Numbered from the stretch's first letter, positions 1 through 9,144 are shown. The stretch: 64,000 nt of DNA from Pseudodesulfovibrio aespoeensis Aspo-2 (GCF_000176915.2 NC_014844.1:2542001-2606000); one strand, 5' to 3'. The notes: generated by a model from the letters alone, not told the origin. Program-made: numbers and translations.

Positions 1-142
1 TGAACTTGCCCTCGGCCTTGGGGTCGCTGGGGTTGAGATCGGGGTGGTACTTGCGGGCCAGCTTCTTGAAGGCCTTGCCGATCTCGTCCTTGGACGCGGA
101 CCGGGACACGCCAAGCAGTTTGTAGTAGTCTTTGTATTCCAT
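1..142 (-). CDS. DnaJ/CbpA-type co-chaperone, N-terminal J domain (partial)
   Basis: Only the first 47 codons are inside the window; the gene runs off the left edge. The translation opens [20 protein letters not shown] and continues through a helix ending in YHPDLNPS. This is a J domain with the HPD tripeptide that stimulates the ATPase of DnaK-type Hsp70. The J domain is at the extreme N-terminus, as in DnaJ and CbpA. The DYYKLLGV opening resembles CbpA-type proteins, but the zinc-finger region that separates DnaJ from CbpA is outside the window, so the subtype is open. It is divergent from the BON protein gene at 291. Confidence 0.85.
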   Translation of the reverse strand, partial: MEYKDYYKLLGVSRSASKDEIGKAFKKLARKYHPDLNPSDPKAEGKF

Positions 143-248
143 ACGGCAGCATGTTCCTTTGCTGGACAAAAAACATTTTATCGATTCGAGATTCTAAGGT
201 AATATGCTTTCACGACGTGTCAAGAAAGGAACCTCAGCCGGACCGACA

Positions 249-272
249 TTTTTTCCACAGTTTTTTCCACAG
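249..272 (+). repeat. Perfect tandem 12-bp duplication with DnaA-box-like cores
   Basis: TTTTTTCCACAG occurs twice, back to back, in the leader of the BON protein gene. Each copy holds TTTTCCACA, one base from the DnaA box TTATCCACA. The copies end 18 bases before the chosen start codon, upstream of its ribosome site. A regulatory role is only a possibility. Confidence 0.6.
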
Positions 273-290
273 AGACCCAAGGGAGGGCCC

Positions 291-848
291 ATGAATCACG
301 CCTCAAAAACCATTGCCTGCCTCGGACTCCTCGTCCTGGCCCTGGCCTGTGTCGCCTGGACCCCGTGGGGGGCCATATACGACAGCGCACGCGACGAACG
401 CAGCGTGGGCGACCAGGCGACGGACAAGAAGATATCCCTGACCATCAAGGGCGCCCTGGCTGATCGCGACGCGAAGATGGCCCTCAAGATACACGTCTAT
501 TGCTTCCTGCGCCACGTATACCTTGTCGGGGCCATTGACGACAGGGATTTTCAGGACTTTGCCGTGGACACTGCCAAGAAGACCGACGGCGTCACCCAGG
601 TCTACACCCATCTGGTCGGGGAGACCGATACCCTGACCGATGACCTGACCATAGCGGCCAAGGTCCGTGCGGCCCTCATTGCCGAGGAAAACCTGAGCTC
701 CACCCAAGTGGAGACCGAGGTCATGAACGGCGAGGTGGTCATGGTCGGCATGGTGCGCAGCGAGGACGATGCCCAACTGGCGGTCAGGATCGCCCAGGGC
801 GTGGATGGTGTGCGCAAGGTGACCTCGTACCTGATACCGCCGAAGTAG
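291..848 (+). CDS. Dual-BON-domain envelope protein (OsmY/DolP-like)
   Basis: The protein is 185 aa. It starts with a short basic segment and a hydrophobic stretch (CLGLLVLALACVAW), then two BON-type repeats, roughly residues 55-110 and 120-183. Each has the alternating pattern ending in a G-V-(T/R)-x-V turn. BON proteins such as E. coli OsmY and DolP sit in the periplasm or outer membrane and maintain the envelope. The ATG at 291 is preferred over the in-frame ATG at 204 because it has GGGAGG just upstream and puts the signal sequence at the N-terminus. A cysteine follows LALA, but the lipobox is not canonical, so lipidation is uncertain. A second dual-BON protein lies at 11450-12103. Confidence 0.75.
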   Translation: MNHASKTIACLGLLVLALACVAWTPWGAIYDSARDERSVGDQATDKKISLTIKGALADRDAKMALKIHVYCFLRHVYLVGAIDDRDFQDFAVDTAKKTDGVTQVYTHLVGETDTLTDDLTIAAKVRAALIAEENLSSTQVETEVMNGEVVMVGMVRSEDDAQLAVRIAQGVDGVRKVTSYLIPPK

Positions 849-922
849 CGAGAGACAGCGAACGCCCGGCAGCGGCCAGCCCCTGCCCGCGGTGCGCACC
901 ACCCTTTTCATATGGAGAGACC

Positions 923-2248
923 GTGCCCAACACCTGTGTCATGATCCTGCTCGACGGCCTGGGCGACCGGGCCCATGCCGAACTCGGCCACCGGACCCCG
1001 CTGCAAGCCGCCGAAACCCCGACCCTGGACCGCCTCGCCGCCATGGGCAGTGTGGGACTCTACCACGCTGGCAAGCTTGGCCGCCCCATGCCCAGCGAAA
1101 ACGCCCACTTCGCCATGTTCGGCTCGCCAAGCTCCGAGTTTCCCGGGCGCGGCCCGCTGGAGGCCATGGGAGCCGGGGTGGAGCTGGGGGACGACGCCAT
1201 TGCCATGCTCGCCCACTTCACCTGCGTGCTCAAGTCGCTGGAGAATCATCTCATCGTCAAGTACGACCGCATCTGCGGAACGCCCGACGAGATCAACGCC
1301 TATCACGAGGCTGTGGCCAATTATTCGAAAAACGGCATTGCCATAGATCTGCACCGCACCGGCGGCATGTCCAGCGTCCTGACCATGCGCGGCGATGTTT
1401 CGCCCTGCATCACGGACTCGAATCCCATGGCCGATGGCCGGTTCGTCTCGGCGGTCAGACCCATGGCCTCCCACGCCGACGACCCCGCCGCCGTGCGCAC
1501 CGCCGAGACCCTGACCGAATACCTGCGCTGGGCCTACAAGCGGCTGTGCGAGGTGCCGCAAAACAGGCTGCGCGTGCGCCAGACCCTGCCGCCCATCAAC
1601 GGGCTGGTCACCCAGCGGGCGGGCAGACTGACCCGCCGCGTATCCCTGCGCGACCGCTATGGCCTGTGCGGCCTGTCCATGGCCAGCGGGTTCATGTACA
1701 AGGGGTTGGCCGCGTTCCTGGGCATGGAGTTCCGCAGGATGCGCGACAGCCGTGATCCGGCCCGCGATATGGCCGAGCGCGTTGCCATCGCCGCCGAAAA
1801 CATCAACCGGTACGATTTCATCCACATCCACCACAAGGCAGCGGACAGGGCCGCCCACACCAAGAGCCCCAGAGGCAAGGCCAAGGCCATCGAGGCCCTG
1901 GACCGGGGATTGGGCGAGGCCATCGGCCCGCTGCTCGACAACGAGGACGTGCTGCTGGTGGTCACCTCCGACCACTCCACTCCCAGCTGCGGCCCGCTCA
2001 TCCACTCCGGAGAGCCGGTGCCGGTCCTGTTCGCGGGCAGCGGCGTGCGCCGGGACGCGGTGGCCGTCTTCGACGAGGTGTCCGTGGGCGGCGGCGCGCT
2101 GGGTCTCATGCGCGGAGACGAGATGATGCACATGATCCTCAACTACCTCGACCGCGCCCGCATGGAGGGCACCCACGACTCGCCCAAGGCCCAGGAGTTC
2201 TGGCCCGGCGACTACGACCCCTTCCTGGTCGGCCCCCAGACCGACTGA
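923..2248 (+). CDS. apgM: 2,3-bisphosphoglycerate-independent phosphoglycerate mutase, archaeal (ApgM) type
   Basis: This 441 aa member of the alkaline phosphatase superfamily should interconvert 3- and 2-phosphoglycerate in glycolysis and gluconeogenesis. The N-terminal metal-site motif (ILLDGLGDRAH) is followed by TPLQAAETPTLDRLA and a SENAHFAMFG segment, which are characteristic of the COG3635/ApgM branch rather than of the bacterial GpmI type. The C-terminal metal ligands are visible in VVTSDHSTPS and in the preceding HIHHKAADRAAH region. The start is a GTG with GGAGAG five bases upstream. Family members are typically about 400-430 aa. A bidirectional terminator separates it from the convergent rhomboid gene. 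Confidence 0.85.
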   Translation: MPNTCVMILLDGLGDRAHAELGHRTPLQAAETPTLDRLAAMGSVGLYHAGKLGRPMPSENAHFAMFGSPSSEFPGRGPLEAMGAGVELGDDAIAMLAHFTCVLKSLENHLIVKYDRICGTPDEINAYHEAVANYSKNGIAIDLHRTGGMSSVLTMRGDVSPCITDSNPMADGRFVSAVRPMASHADDPAAVRTAETLTEYLRWAYKRLCEVPQNRLRVRQTLPPINGLVTQRAGRLTRRVSLRDRYGLCGLSMASGFMYKGLAAFLGMEFRRMRDSRDPARDMAERVAIAAENINRYDFIHIHHKAADRAAHTKSPRGKAKAIEALDRGLGEAIGPLLDNEDVLLVVTSDHSTPSCGPLIHSGEPVPVLFAGSGVRRDAVAVFDEVSVGGGALGLMRGDEMMHMILNYLDRARMEGTHDSPKAQEFWPGDYDPFLVGPQTD

Positions 2249-2272
2249 CCCCCGGCCACGACGCATAAAAAA

Positions 2273-2310
2273 CAAGCCCGCACGCAAGACCGCGCGGGCT
2301 TGACCTTTTT
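2273..2310. terminator. Bidirectional rho-independent terminator (apgM / rhomboid)
   Basis: Nine-bp stem CAAGCCCGC / GCGGGCTTG (2273-2281, 2294-2302). T-rich tails lie on both sides: ACCTTTTT on the plus strand and TTTTTT on the minus strand. It sits between convergent genes. Confidence 0.85.
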
Positions 2311-2327
2311 CCGCTCCCTGCCCAGGG

Positions 2328-3059
2328 CTAAAGGTCCTCGAACTCGGCCTCGTAATCCTTGGAGGCGGGGTTGTAGCAGTAGCGGCAGTGACCGGGACGC
2401 CTGAACCAGTGGATGAGGACGCACCCGGCCAGGAAGCCGCCAACATGCGCCCACCAGGCCACGTTCATGGCGTTGTTCGCGCTGGAGATGAGCCCGGCGG
2501 CGAGCTGCGACAGGAACCAGACGCTCAGGAAGAGATAGGATGGAATCCGCAGGAACAGCGGGATGAAGATGATGGGCACCAGGGTCAGCACCCGGCCATG
2601 GGGATAGAGCATGATGTATGCCCCCATGACCCCGGCCACGGCCCCGGACGCGCCGATGACCGGCACTGGCGAGGACTGCTCGAAGACCATGTGCAGCCCC
2701 ACCGCGGCCAGCCCGCAGAGCAGATAGAAGATAACGAACCCGCCGTGGCCGGTCACGTCCTCGATGTTGTCGCCGAAAATCCAGAGCATCCACATGTTGA
2801 GGATGATATGCAGCCACCCGCCGTGCAGGAACATGTAGGAGACGAGCGGCCAGCCCGGTGAATCTGGATACCCGGCCCCGGCGGCCCAGACAGGCTCGAA
2901 GAACCGGACCGGGACCACGCCGTAGAGATGAAAGAGATGAGACGCGGCCCGCCCGTCGAGCCCCAGGCTGTAGAGAAAGGCGGCCACGTTCAGGATGATG
3001 ATCGCGGTGACGGCCACAGGCAGGGTCACCCTGGGCACGTTGTCCCGGATGGGGATCAC
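2328..3059 (-). CDS. Rhomboid-family intramembrane serine protease
   Basis: The protein is 243 aa with about six hydrophobic segments. The catalytic dyad is visible: serine in the GASG motif (VIGASGAVAGVMGAY) and histidine in WWAHVGGFLAG. The loop-1 region contains a long Trp/His-rich helix (HGGWLHIILNMWMLWIFGDN), typical of bacterial rhomboids. Rhomboids cleave membrane proteins within the bilayer. The start is a GTG at 3059 that overlaps the TGA of the upstream RluD-CoaE gene (GTGA), so the two are probably translationally coupled. A longer reading from 3131 would run through the acidic tail of that gene and lacks rhomboid character. The C-terminus carries a short CRYCYNP segment. Confidence 0.88.
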   Translation of the reverse strand: MIPIRDNVPRVTLPVAVTAIIILNVAAFLYSLGLDGRAASHLFHLYGVVPVRFFEPVWAAGAGYPDSPGWPLVSYMFLHGGWLHIILNMWMLWIFGDNIEDVTGHGGFVIFYLLCGLAAVGLHMVFEQSSPVPVIGASGAVAGVMGAYIMLYPHGRVLTLVPIIFIPLFLRIPSYLFLSVWFLSQLAAGLISSANNAMNVAWWAHVGGFLAGCVLIHWFRRPGHCRYCYNPASKDYEAEFEDL

Positions 3060-4822
3060 GCGTCGTCCTCCGACACCTCGTCCATGCCGTCCTCCCACGA
3101 TCCGTCGGGCGTCCCGACGTCGTCCGCGCAAGCGGTGGCCAGGCCCGTATCCATTTCAGCCTCCTGGTCCATGGTCGCGGCCAGTTCGGGCCAGAGCCGG
3201 TCGAGCCAGGCCGTTGTCTCGCCGACCCGCGCCCCGGCACGGTCCATGGCCAGCCCATGCAGGCGCGCGGCCTCGGACTCCAGGCGGTCAAGACCCTCGT
3301 CGTTGTCCAGGATCAGGTCGCAGGCGGCCAGCTTTTCCGCTTCCGGCCACTGCCAGGAATCGAACACGGCCAGGGTGTCGGCGTCCATGCCGCGCAGCTG
3401 CCGCAGCTCGCCGGTGCGTTTCGCGTCCGGGCAGCGCACCCCGGCCACGAGATCGACCGAGCCGTCCTTGTGCCAGCCGCCCTCGATCAGCAGGGGCACC
3501 TCGGCGTAGGCCACGGGCGCGTCGCGGTGGGACCGGAAGAACATCTCGACCTGGTGGCGGACCATGGGATGGATCAGGTCCATGACTTCGCGGCGCAGGT
3601 TCCCAGACTCTTTCATGGCCTCGAACAGCGCCTGCTTGTCCACCCCGCCGTCCTCACGCAGGTATGCGCCTCCAAACCGCTGGCCGAGCATGGACGCGCC
3701 GTCGCCGCCAGGGGCATAGAGCCCGGCCACGGCCTCGTCCGCGCTGAAGCAGGGCTGCCCGGCCCGGCGCAGGGAATCGAGCAGGGCCGACTTGCCGCTG
3801 CCCGGCATGCCCACGATGCCCACGCGCAGGCACTCGCGCGGCAGCGCGGCCAGGAGCGTGCAAAAATCCGCTGGCGGCCTGCGCCACAGGGTGACCCGCT
3901 CGCATGTGGCCGGATGACGGAAGGAAAGATGAAAGGCGTGGAGCATCTGGCGCGGAGCCAGCCCGGCCAGCCGGTCGGGCCTGCGGCTCCACTCGACATT
4001 CTCGCGCGGGCCATAGGCTGAGTCGCCCAGCAGGGGGTGGCCGATGTGGGCCATGTGGACGCGGATCTGATGGGTGCGGCCCGTGTGGATGCGCACGGCC
4101 ACGAGGCTGGCCAGTCCGCGCGGCCCGGTCCACAGGACGCGGTAGTCGCTCACGGCCTCGCGCCCGCCTCTGGCCACCACGGCCATGCGCGTCTTCTGGC
4201 TCGGATGCCTGCCCATGGGCGCGTCGATGGTCCCTGCGGGCTGCGCGGGCCGCCCGAGGACGACGGCCAGATAGACCTTGCGCACCCGGCGTCCGGCGAA
4301 ATCAGCGGCCAGCCGCAGCCTGTCTCCCTCGGTCAGGGCCACCACCATGAGGCCGGAAGTGTCCTTGTCCAGCCGGTGGACGATGCCGGGCCGTTGCCTG
4401 TCCATGCCCGAGATGTCGGAGGCCACGTCTGGCCAGCGGTGGAGCAGATGGTTGACCAGGGTCGGCCCCGGCTCGCCGGGCGCAGGGTGGGTGGTCAGCC
4501 CGGCCCGCTTGTCGATGACCGCCACGTGAGCGTCCTCGAAGACCACCTCCAGCTCGCCGGGCACGGCCTGGGCCGCGTCGTCCGAGGGCGCGACACCGGC
4601 GTCGCCGATGCGCAGGGTCTCGCGGCCCGCGAGCTTGTGTTTGCCCCTGGTCACGACCTCGCCGTCCACCAGGGCCAGCCCGGACTCGATCCACTCCTGT
4701 ACCCGCCCGCGCGACACGCCCTCGTCCGCCAGCTCGCGCGCCCAGAACTTGTCCAGCCTCAACCCGCAATCAGACGACGGGGCAACGCGCTCCCATGTCC
4801 GTTTTTCCGCTTCATTACTCAT
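3056..4822 (-). CDS. coaE: Fusion: RluA/RluD-family pseudouridine synthase - dephospho-CoA kinase
   Basis: One 588 aa open frame holds two unrelated enzymes. Residues 15-80 are an S4 RNA-binding domain. Residues 90-320 are an RluA/RluD pseudouridine synthase, with the catalytic aspartate in HRLDKDTSG (about D152) and the [13 protein letters not shown] motif. Residues 332-530 are a CoaE-type kinase, with P-loop GMPGSGKS (338-345), a CFSADE segment and DLILDN near the end. CoaE phosphorylates dephospho-CoA in the last step of CoA synthesis; RluD-type enzymes modify 23S rRNA. The final 50 or so residues are acidic and low in complexity. The chosen ATG at 4822 precedes the S4 domain; an alternative ATG lies 24 bases upstream. 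The stop overlaps the rhomboid start. Confidence 0.88.
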   Translation of the reverse strand: MSNEAEKRTWERVAPSSDCGLRLDKFWARELADEGVSRGRVQEWIESGLALVDGEVVTRGKHKLAGRETLRIGDAGVAPSDDAAQAVPGELEVVFEDAHVAVIDKRAGLTTHPAPGEPGPTLVNHLLHRWPDVASDISGMDRQRPGIVHRLDKDTSGLMVVALTEGDRLRLAADFAGRRVRKVYLAVVLGRPAQPAGTIDAPMGRHPSQKTRMAVVARGGREAVSDYRVLWTGPRGLASLVAVRIHTGRTHQIRVHMAHIGHPLLGDSAYGPRENVEWSRRPDRLAGLAPRQMLHAFHLSFRHPATCERVTLWRRPPADFCTLLAALPRECLRVGIVGMPGSGKSALLDSLRRAGQPCFSADEAVAGLYAPGGDGASMLGQRFGGAYLREDGGVDKQALFEAMKESGNLRREVMDLIHPMVRHQVEMFFRSHRDAPVAYAEVPLLIEGGWHKDGSVDLVAGVRCPDAKRTGELRQLRGMDADTLAVFDSWQWPEAEKLAACDLILDNDEGLDRLESEAARLHGLAMDRAGARVGETTAWLDRLWPELAATMDQEAEMDTGLATACADDVGTPDGSWEDGMDEVSEDDA

Positions 4823-4897
4823 GCCCAAGGATATACCGGGAATCATTGGAAAGTAAAATCCATTTCCCGCGAGTTCCCGCCAGCGGGCAGTTTGGCC

Positions 4898-4926
4898 TTG
4901 ACCCAACCGGGCCTGAGGACTAGAAA
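4898..4926 (+). promoter_or_regulatory. Possible sigma-70 promoter for upp
   Basis: TTGACC, a 17-base spacer, then TAGAAA, about 70 bases before the upp start. The -10 element is weak, so this is a candidate only. Confidence 0.35.
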
Positions 4927-4996
4927 AGGAGAGTTTTACGCAATTGAAACATCCATCGATTCACACTCAAACCATACTGCAAGAAGGGGGAGTTCC

Positions 4997-5623
4997 GTGG
5001 CCCTACACGTGGTTGACCATCCGCTCATCCGGCACAAGGTCGGCATCCTGCGCAAGCACGACATTTCCACCAGCCGCTTCCGCCAGTTGGCGAACGAGAT
5101 CACCAGACTTTTGACCTATGAGGCCACCAAAGACTTCGAGACGGAAACAATCACCATCCAGGGCTGGGCGGGCGAGGTGGAGGTGGACTCCATCAAGGGC
5201 AAGAAGGTCACGGTGGTGCCCATCCTGCGCGCCGGGCTCGGCATGATGGACGGCGTGTTCGACATGATCCCCGGAGCCAAGGCCTCGGTGGTCGGCTTCT
5301 ACCGCGACGAGGAGACCCTGGAGCCGGTCCAGTACTACGTCAAGCTGGCCAGCCAGATGGAGGAGCGCACCGCGCTGATCCTCGACCCCATGCTGGCCAC
5401 CGGCGGCACGCTGAACGCCACCATCAAGCTGCTCAAGGACTCGGGCTGCAAGTCCATCAAGGGACTCTTTCTCTGCGCCGCGCCTGAGGGCATCAACCGC
5501 ATTCTGGGCGAGCACCCGGATGTGGACATCTACGTGGCCGCCGTGGACGAGCGGCTCAACGACATCGGCTATATCATCCCTGGTCTCGGAGACGCGGGGG
5601 ACAAGATATTCGGCACCAAATAG
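4997..5623 (+). CDS. upp: Uracil phosphoribosyltransferase
   Basis: The protein is 208 aa, the usual length for Upp. It converts uracil and PRPP to UMP in pyrimidine salvage. The PRPP-binding loop is seen in [12 protein letters not shown], and the uracil-binding C-terminus in [16 protein letters not shown]. The N-terminal [12 protein letters not shown] and the central PILRAGLGM are family signatures. The start is GTG at 4997, with AAGGGGGAG just upstream. Downstream lies a terminator and then the uracil permease gene, so uptake and salvage are paired. Confidence 0.95.
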   Translation: MALHVVDHPLIRHKVGILRKHDISTSRFRQLANEITRLLTYEATKDFETETITIQGWAGEVEVDSIKGKKVTVVPILRAGLGMMDGVFDMIPGAKASVVGFYRDEETLEPVQYYVKLASQMEERTALILDPMLATGGTLNATIKLLKDSGCKSIKGLFLCAAPEGINRILGEHPDVDIYVAAVDERLNDIGYIIPGLGDAGDKIFGTK

Positions 5624-5630
5624 GGAGCCG

Positions 5631-5658
5631 GGCACGCTACAGGGCGTGCCTTTTTTTT
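5631..5658 (+). terminator. Rho-independent terminator between upp and uraA
   Basis: Stem GGCACGC / GCGTGCC (5631-5637, 5644-5650) followed directly by eight T residues. It lies 8 bases after the upp stop and about 75 bases before uraA. Confidence 0.85.
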
Positions 5659-5731
5659 GGGGGAAGTCTTTGTCTGGGGCCACGGGACCGATCAGCCCGG
5701 CGGCCTCGCAACCATGAGGAGGAGTCGAGAG

Positions 5732-7102
5732 ATGCATGACGTTCATTCCACAGAGTACAGTTTCAAACCCAAGGACGCGCTGCTGGGCGCGCAGATGCTC
5801 TTCGTCGCCTTTGGCGCGTTGGTGCTGGTCCCGCTGCTCACGGGCCTTGATGCCAACGTGGCCCTGTTCACCGCGGGCGCGGGCACCCTGCTCTTCCAGG
5901 CCGTCACCAGGGGCAAGGTGCCGGTCTTCCTGGCGTCGAGCTTTGCCTTCATCGCGCCCATCATCTACGGCGTCCAGACCTGGGGCATCCCGGCCACCAT
6001 GTGCGGCCTCTTCGGCGCGGGCGTGCTCTATGTAGTCATCAGCCTTCTCGTGCGCATCTTCGGCGTGGGCATGCTGCGCCGCATCCTGCCGCCCGTGGTC
6101 ACCGGCCCGGTGATCATGGTCATCGGCCTGATCCTGGCCCCGGTGGCCGTGCACATGGCCATGGGCCGCACCGGCGACGGCTCGGCCTGGCTCGTGCCGA
6201 GCGCCACGGCCATGATCATCGCGGGCGTGGCCTTGCTGACCACCATTTTAGCCTCCCTGCTCGGCAGGGGCTGGATCAAGCTCATCCCCATCCTGCTCGG
6301 CATCACGGCGGGCTACGCCACCTCGCTGGTTCTCGACGCCACCGGCTTTGCCGCCGCCACCCAGGCCGCCTTCGACCCCGGCCAGCTCCCCAACTGGACT
6401 GCGCCGACCCTGGTGGACTTCAGCAAGATCGGCGCGGCTCCGCTGCTGGCCGTGCCCAACTTCGTCTTCCCCACCTGGAACCTCGAAGCCATCCTGTTCA
6501 TCGTGCCCGTGGCCATCGCCCCGGCCATCGAGCACTTCGGCGACGTGCTGGCCATCGGCAACATCTCGGGCAAGGACTACGTCAAGGACCCCGGCGTGCA
6601 GAACACCCTGCTGGGTGACGGTCTGGCCACCTCCCTGGCCGCGGCCCTGGGCGGCCCGCCCAACACCACCTACTCCGAGGTCTCGGGCGCGGTGGCCCTG
6701 ACCCGGGCCTTCAACCCCGGCATCATGACCTGGGCGGCCATCACGGCCATCGTCCTTGCCTTTGTGGGCAAGCTGGGCGCGTTCCTCGGCACCATCCCGA
6801 CACCGGTTATGGGCGGCATCATGATCCTGCTCTTCGGCGCCATCACGGTCATTGGCATCAACACCCTGGTGCGCGCGGGCAACGACCTGATGCTGCCGCG
6901 CAACCTGGCCGTCGTGGGCATCATCCTGGTGGTCGGCATCGGCGGCATGACCTTTGACATGGTCAGCGTCAAGCTGGGCGGCATCGGCCTTGCGGGTATC
7001 GTGGGCGTGGTCCTCAACCTCGTGCTGCCCTGCAAGAACTGCAACGACCCGTTGCCCGACGAGGTGTCCCCCTCGGCCCCGGATCACCACACCGACCTCT
7101 AG
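5732..7102 (+). CDS. uraA: Uracil permease (UraA / NCS2 family)
   Basis: The protein is 456 aa with about 12-14 hydrophobic segments, matching NCS2 nucleobase:proton symporters of the inner membrane. The family signature regions are present: [19 protein letters not shown] (the glutamate corresponds to the substrate-binding acidic residue of UraA) and the [17 protein letters not shown] segment. The ATG at 5732 follows a strong AGGAGGAG. The C-terminus ends in a short cysteine- and histidine-containing cytoplasmic tail. It follows upp in the same direction, but a strong terminator lies between them, so it may depend on read-through or its own promoter. Confidence 0.95.
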   Translation: MHDVHSTEYSFKPKDALLGAQMLFVAFGALVLVPLLTGLDANVALFTAGAGTLLFQAVTRGKVPVFLASSFAFIAPIIYGVQTWGIPATMCGLFGAGVLYVVISLLVRIFGVGMLRRILPPVVTGPVIMVIGLILAPVAVHMAMGRTGDGSAWLVPSATAMIIAGVALLTTILASLLGRGWIKLIPILLGITAGYATSLVLDATGFAAATQAAFDPGQLPNWTAPTLVDFSKIGAAPLLAVPNFVFPTWNLEAILFIVPVAIAPAIEHFGDVLAIGNISGKDYVKDPGVQNTLLGDGLATSLAAALGGPPNTTYSEVSGAVALTRAFNPGIMTWAAITAIVLAFVGKLGAFLGTIPTPVMGGIMILLFGAITVIGINTLVRAGNDLMLPRNLAVVGIILVVGIGGMTFDMVSVKLGGIGLAGIVGVVLNLVLPCKNCNDPLPDEVSPSAPDHHTDL

Positions 7103-7126
7103 TCCCGAAACCTGACACACCTGACC

Positions 7127-7153
7127 GGCCAGGGGCGCACGCCGCCCCTGGCC
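7127..7153 (+). terminator. Hairpin terminator after uraA
   Basis: Perfect 11-bp GC-rich stem GGCCAGGGGCG / CGCCCCTGGCC with a 5-base loop, 25 bases after the uraA stop. The T-tract is weak (ATCATTT). Confidence 0.55.
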
Positions 7154-7227
7154 GCCATCATTTCAGGCCATCTTTGCATTGGACCCGAAAGCGCGAACCC
7201 GCTATGAGCCAGGCAAGGGAGATGACT

Positions 7228-8010
7228 ATGCGCGAAACCGTGACCGGACTGGTCCTGACCTTCAACGGCGAACGGCTGCTCGAAAAATGCCTCAAATCGC
7301 TCGACTTCTGCGACGAGCTGCTGGTGGTGGACTCCGACTCCACGGACCGCACCCGCGAGATCGCCCAGGCGTGCGGCGCGCGGATCATGGTCAACCCGTG
7401 GCCCGGCCCGGTGGCCCAGTTCAAGCTGGCCCTGGCCGAGATCAGGACCACCTGGGTCGTGTCCCTGGACCAGGACGAATACCTGACCGATGCGCTACGG
7501 GACTCCATTGTCAAGCGCCTCTCCATGCAGGAGCGCGTGGCGGGCTACTATGTCCCGCGCAGCTCCTTCTACTTCAACCGGTTCATGAAGCACTCCGGGT
7601 GGTATCCCGACTATCTCTTCCGCGTGTTCCGGGCGGGCAGGATGGAGGTCACGGCCAGCGGCGCGCACTACCATTTCACCCCGCTGGGCGAGACGGCCAG
7701 ACTGACGGGCGACATCCTCCATTATCCCTACGAGTCGTTCCAGCAGCACATGGAGAAGATCAACTACTACGCCGAGGAAGGCGCCAAGGCCCTGCGCGAC
7801 AAAGGACGCCGGGGCGGGCTCGGCCCGGCCCTGCTCCACGGGGCGGGACGCTTCGCCAAGCTCTACCTGCTCAAGCTCGGCCTGCTCGACGGCAGGGCCG
7901 GATTCTACAACGCCGCTGCCGGAGCCTATTACACCTTCCAGAAATACATCCGCATCGAAGAAACCGCCAAATGGGGCAGCCCGCCGGATGACCGACAGGA
8001 CGGCCAGTGA
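7228..8010 (+). CDS. Family 2 glycosyltransferase (WaaE/KdtX-like)
   Basis: This is a 260 aa GT-A fold glycosyltransferase. The N-terminal TGLVLTFNGERLLEKCLKSL and LLVVDSDSTDRT segments form the nucleotide-sugar site. The metal/catalytic region is VVSLDQDEYLTDAL, with a DxD-like DQDE. The later FPxL/YPxY features (HSGWYPDYLFRVFR and ILHYPYESFQQHMEKINYYAEEGA) resemble WaaE/KdtX proteins, which add a sugar to the lipopolysaccharide inner core. The ATG at 7228 is spaced properly from AAGGGAG; upstream ATGs at 7204 and 7222 are in frame and cannot be excluded. Acceptor specificity cannot be read from the sequence. Confidence 0.8.
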   Translation: MRETVTGLVLTFNGERLLEKCLKSLDFCDELLVVDSDSTDRTREIAQACGARIMVNPWPGPVAQFKLALAEIRTTWVVSLDQDEYLTDALRDSIVKRLSMQERVAGYYVPRSSFYFNRFMKHSGWYPDYLFRVFRAGRMEVTASGAHYHFTPLGETARLTGDILHYPYESFQQHMEKINYYAEEGAKALRDKGRRGGLGPALLHGAGRFAKLYLLKLGLLDGRAGFYNAAAGAYYTFQKYIRIEETAKWGSPPDDRQDGQ

Positions 8011-8011
8011 C

Positions 8012-8031
8012 GTTGATCCGTCAACTTTTTT
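8012..8031 (+). terminator. Short hairpin with T-tract after the glycosyltransferase gene
   Basis: GTTGA / TCAAC stem with a TCCG loop, followed by TTTTTT. The stem is short. Confidence 0.4.
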
Positions 8032-8108
8032 CAACCGCAGTATTCCACCCCGCCCGGTCTTGTGATTAATCCCACACTGCCGACCCGCATCCACACCCAG
8101 GAGGAACC

Positions 8109-8951
8109 ATGAACCTGTTCGACCCCAAGACCGTGCAGTCGCTCCTTGAGGAAGCCGTCACCCTTGTTTCCATTTACGGCCTCAACCTGCTCATCTCCAT
8201 CGGCATCTTTTTCGTCGGACGCATGGCCGCCAACAAGATCGCCGGACTCGCCAGGGCACTGATGCTCAAGGCCCGTGTGGACGACACCCTGCGTTCGTTC
8301 CTGCGCAACGTCATCTACTACGCCCTGCTGGCCGCGGTGGTGGTCATGGCGCTGGGGCAGGCAGGCCTCAACGTCACCTCGTTTTTGGCCGTTCTCGGCG
8401 CGGCTGGCCTGGCCGTGGGCCTCGCCCTCAAGGACTCTTTGTCCAACTTCGCGGCAGGGGTGATGCTCATCATGCTCAAGTTCTTCAGGCGCGGGGACTG
8501 GGTGAGCGTGGCCGGGGAGTCGGGCACGGTCCAGACCGTGAGCATCTTCAACACCATCCTGACCACCGCCGACAACCGGATGGTCATCGTGCCCAACGCG
8601 GCCATCCTGTCAGGCACCATCGTCAACGTCACGGCCAACGACACCCGCCGCGTGGATCTGGTCATGGGCATCGGCTACGGTGACGACCTGCTCAAGGCCA
8701 AGGAACTGCTCATGAAGATCCTCACCGACGACCCACGGGTGCTGACCATGCCCGCCCCGCAGGTGGAGGTGCTCGAACTGGCCGAATCATCCGTCAATTT
8801 CGCAGTCCGGCCCTGGGTCAAGACCCCGGACTACTGGGGTGTCTACTTCGGCATCACCGAGAAGGTGAAGCTCGTCTTTGACCAGGAGGGCATCTCCATC
8901 CCCTTCCCCCAGCGCGACGTGCACGTCTATCCTGTCGAGAAGCAGAACTGA
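8109..8951 (+). CDS. mscS: Small-conductance mechanosensitive channel (MscS family)
   Basis: The 280 aa length matches E. coli MscS (286 aa). Three N-terminal hydrophobic helices are followed by the pore-lining TM3 (VLGAAGLAVGLALKDSLSNF) with the Ala/Gly packing pattern of the family. Then come the beta domain (FFRRGDWVSVAGESGTVQ, VPNAAILSGTIVN) and the mixed C-terminal domain ending PFPQRDVHVYPV. Homo-heptameric MscS opens on membrane tension to release osmolytes. The ATG at 8109 has a strong AGGAGGAA site. Confidence 0.93.
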   Translation: MNLFDPKTVQSLLEEAVTLVSIYGLNLLISIGIFFVGRMAANKIAGLARALMLKARVDDTLRSFLRNVIYYALLAAVVVMALGQAGLNVTSFLAVLGAAGLAVGLALKDSLSNFAAGVMLIMLKFFRRGDWVSVAGESGTVQTVSIFNTILTTADNRMVIVPNAAILSGTIVNVTANDTRRVDLVMGIGYGDDLLKAKELLMKILTDDPRVLTMPAPQVEVLELAESSVNFAVRPWVKTPDYWGVYFGITEKVKLVFDQEGISIPFPQRDVHVYPVEKQN

Positions 8952-8955
8952 AAAA

Positions 8956-8973
8956 GGGAGCCGTACGGCTCCC
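8956..8973. repeat. Perfect palindrome after mscS, first of two similar hairpins
   Basis: GGGAGCCGTACGGCTCCC is self-complementary and starts 5 bases after the mscS stop. A near copy, with GCAA as loop, lies at 9125-9144. Both are followed by a TCGACAAA sequence. Confidence 0.7.
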
Positions 8974-9000
8974 TCAGAGTATCGACAAAGTCCACTCTGG

Positions 9001-9124
9001 CAGGCTGTTGAGAAAAGTTCGAGTGCTAGGCGCGAAAAAAAGGCAAGACCGACGCGTATATACAATACGCGAGGGTTTGCCTTTTTTGAAGCAACGACGC
9101 AATCGGGCCTTTGTCAGCAGCCTG
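9001..9124. repeat. 124-bp inverted-repeat element (REP/MITE-like) after mscS
   Basis: The outer arms are CAGGCTGTTGA (9001-9011) and, as reverse complement, CAGGCTGCTGA (9114-9124). Inside are a second pair (AAAAAAGGCAA / TTGCCTTTTTT) and a third (GCGTAT / ATACGC), so nearly the whole element can fold back. It has no open frame. It lies between two near-identical GGGAGCC hairpins, each followed by TCGACAAA. I infer a non-coding palindromic repeat, perhaps mobile; copy number elsewhere cannot be judged here. Confidence 0.6.
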
Positions 9125-9144
9125 AGGGAGCCGCAAGGCTCCCT
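9125..9144. terminator. Hairpin between mscS and lpxB
   Basis: Stem AGGGAGCC / GGCTCCCT with a GCAA tetraloop, followed by TTC. It can serve the plus-strand mscS transcript and, less well, lpxB. Confidence 0.5.

Noticed and set aside
908-2446. Long minus-strand open frame opposite apgM
   Set aside because: It is Gly/His/Val-rich shadow sequence crossing a bidirectional terminator, without a start site or motifs.
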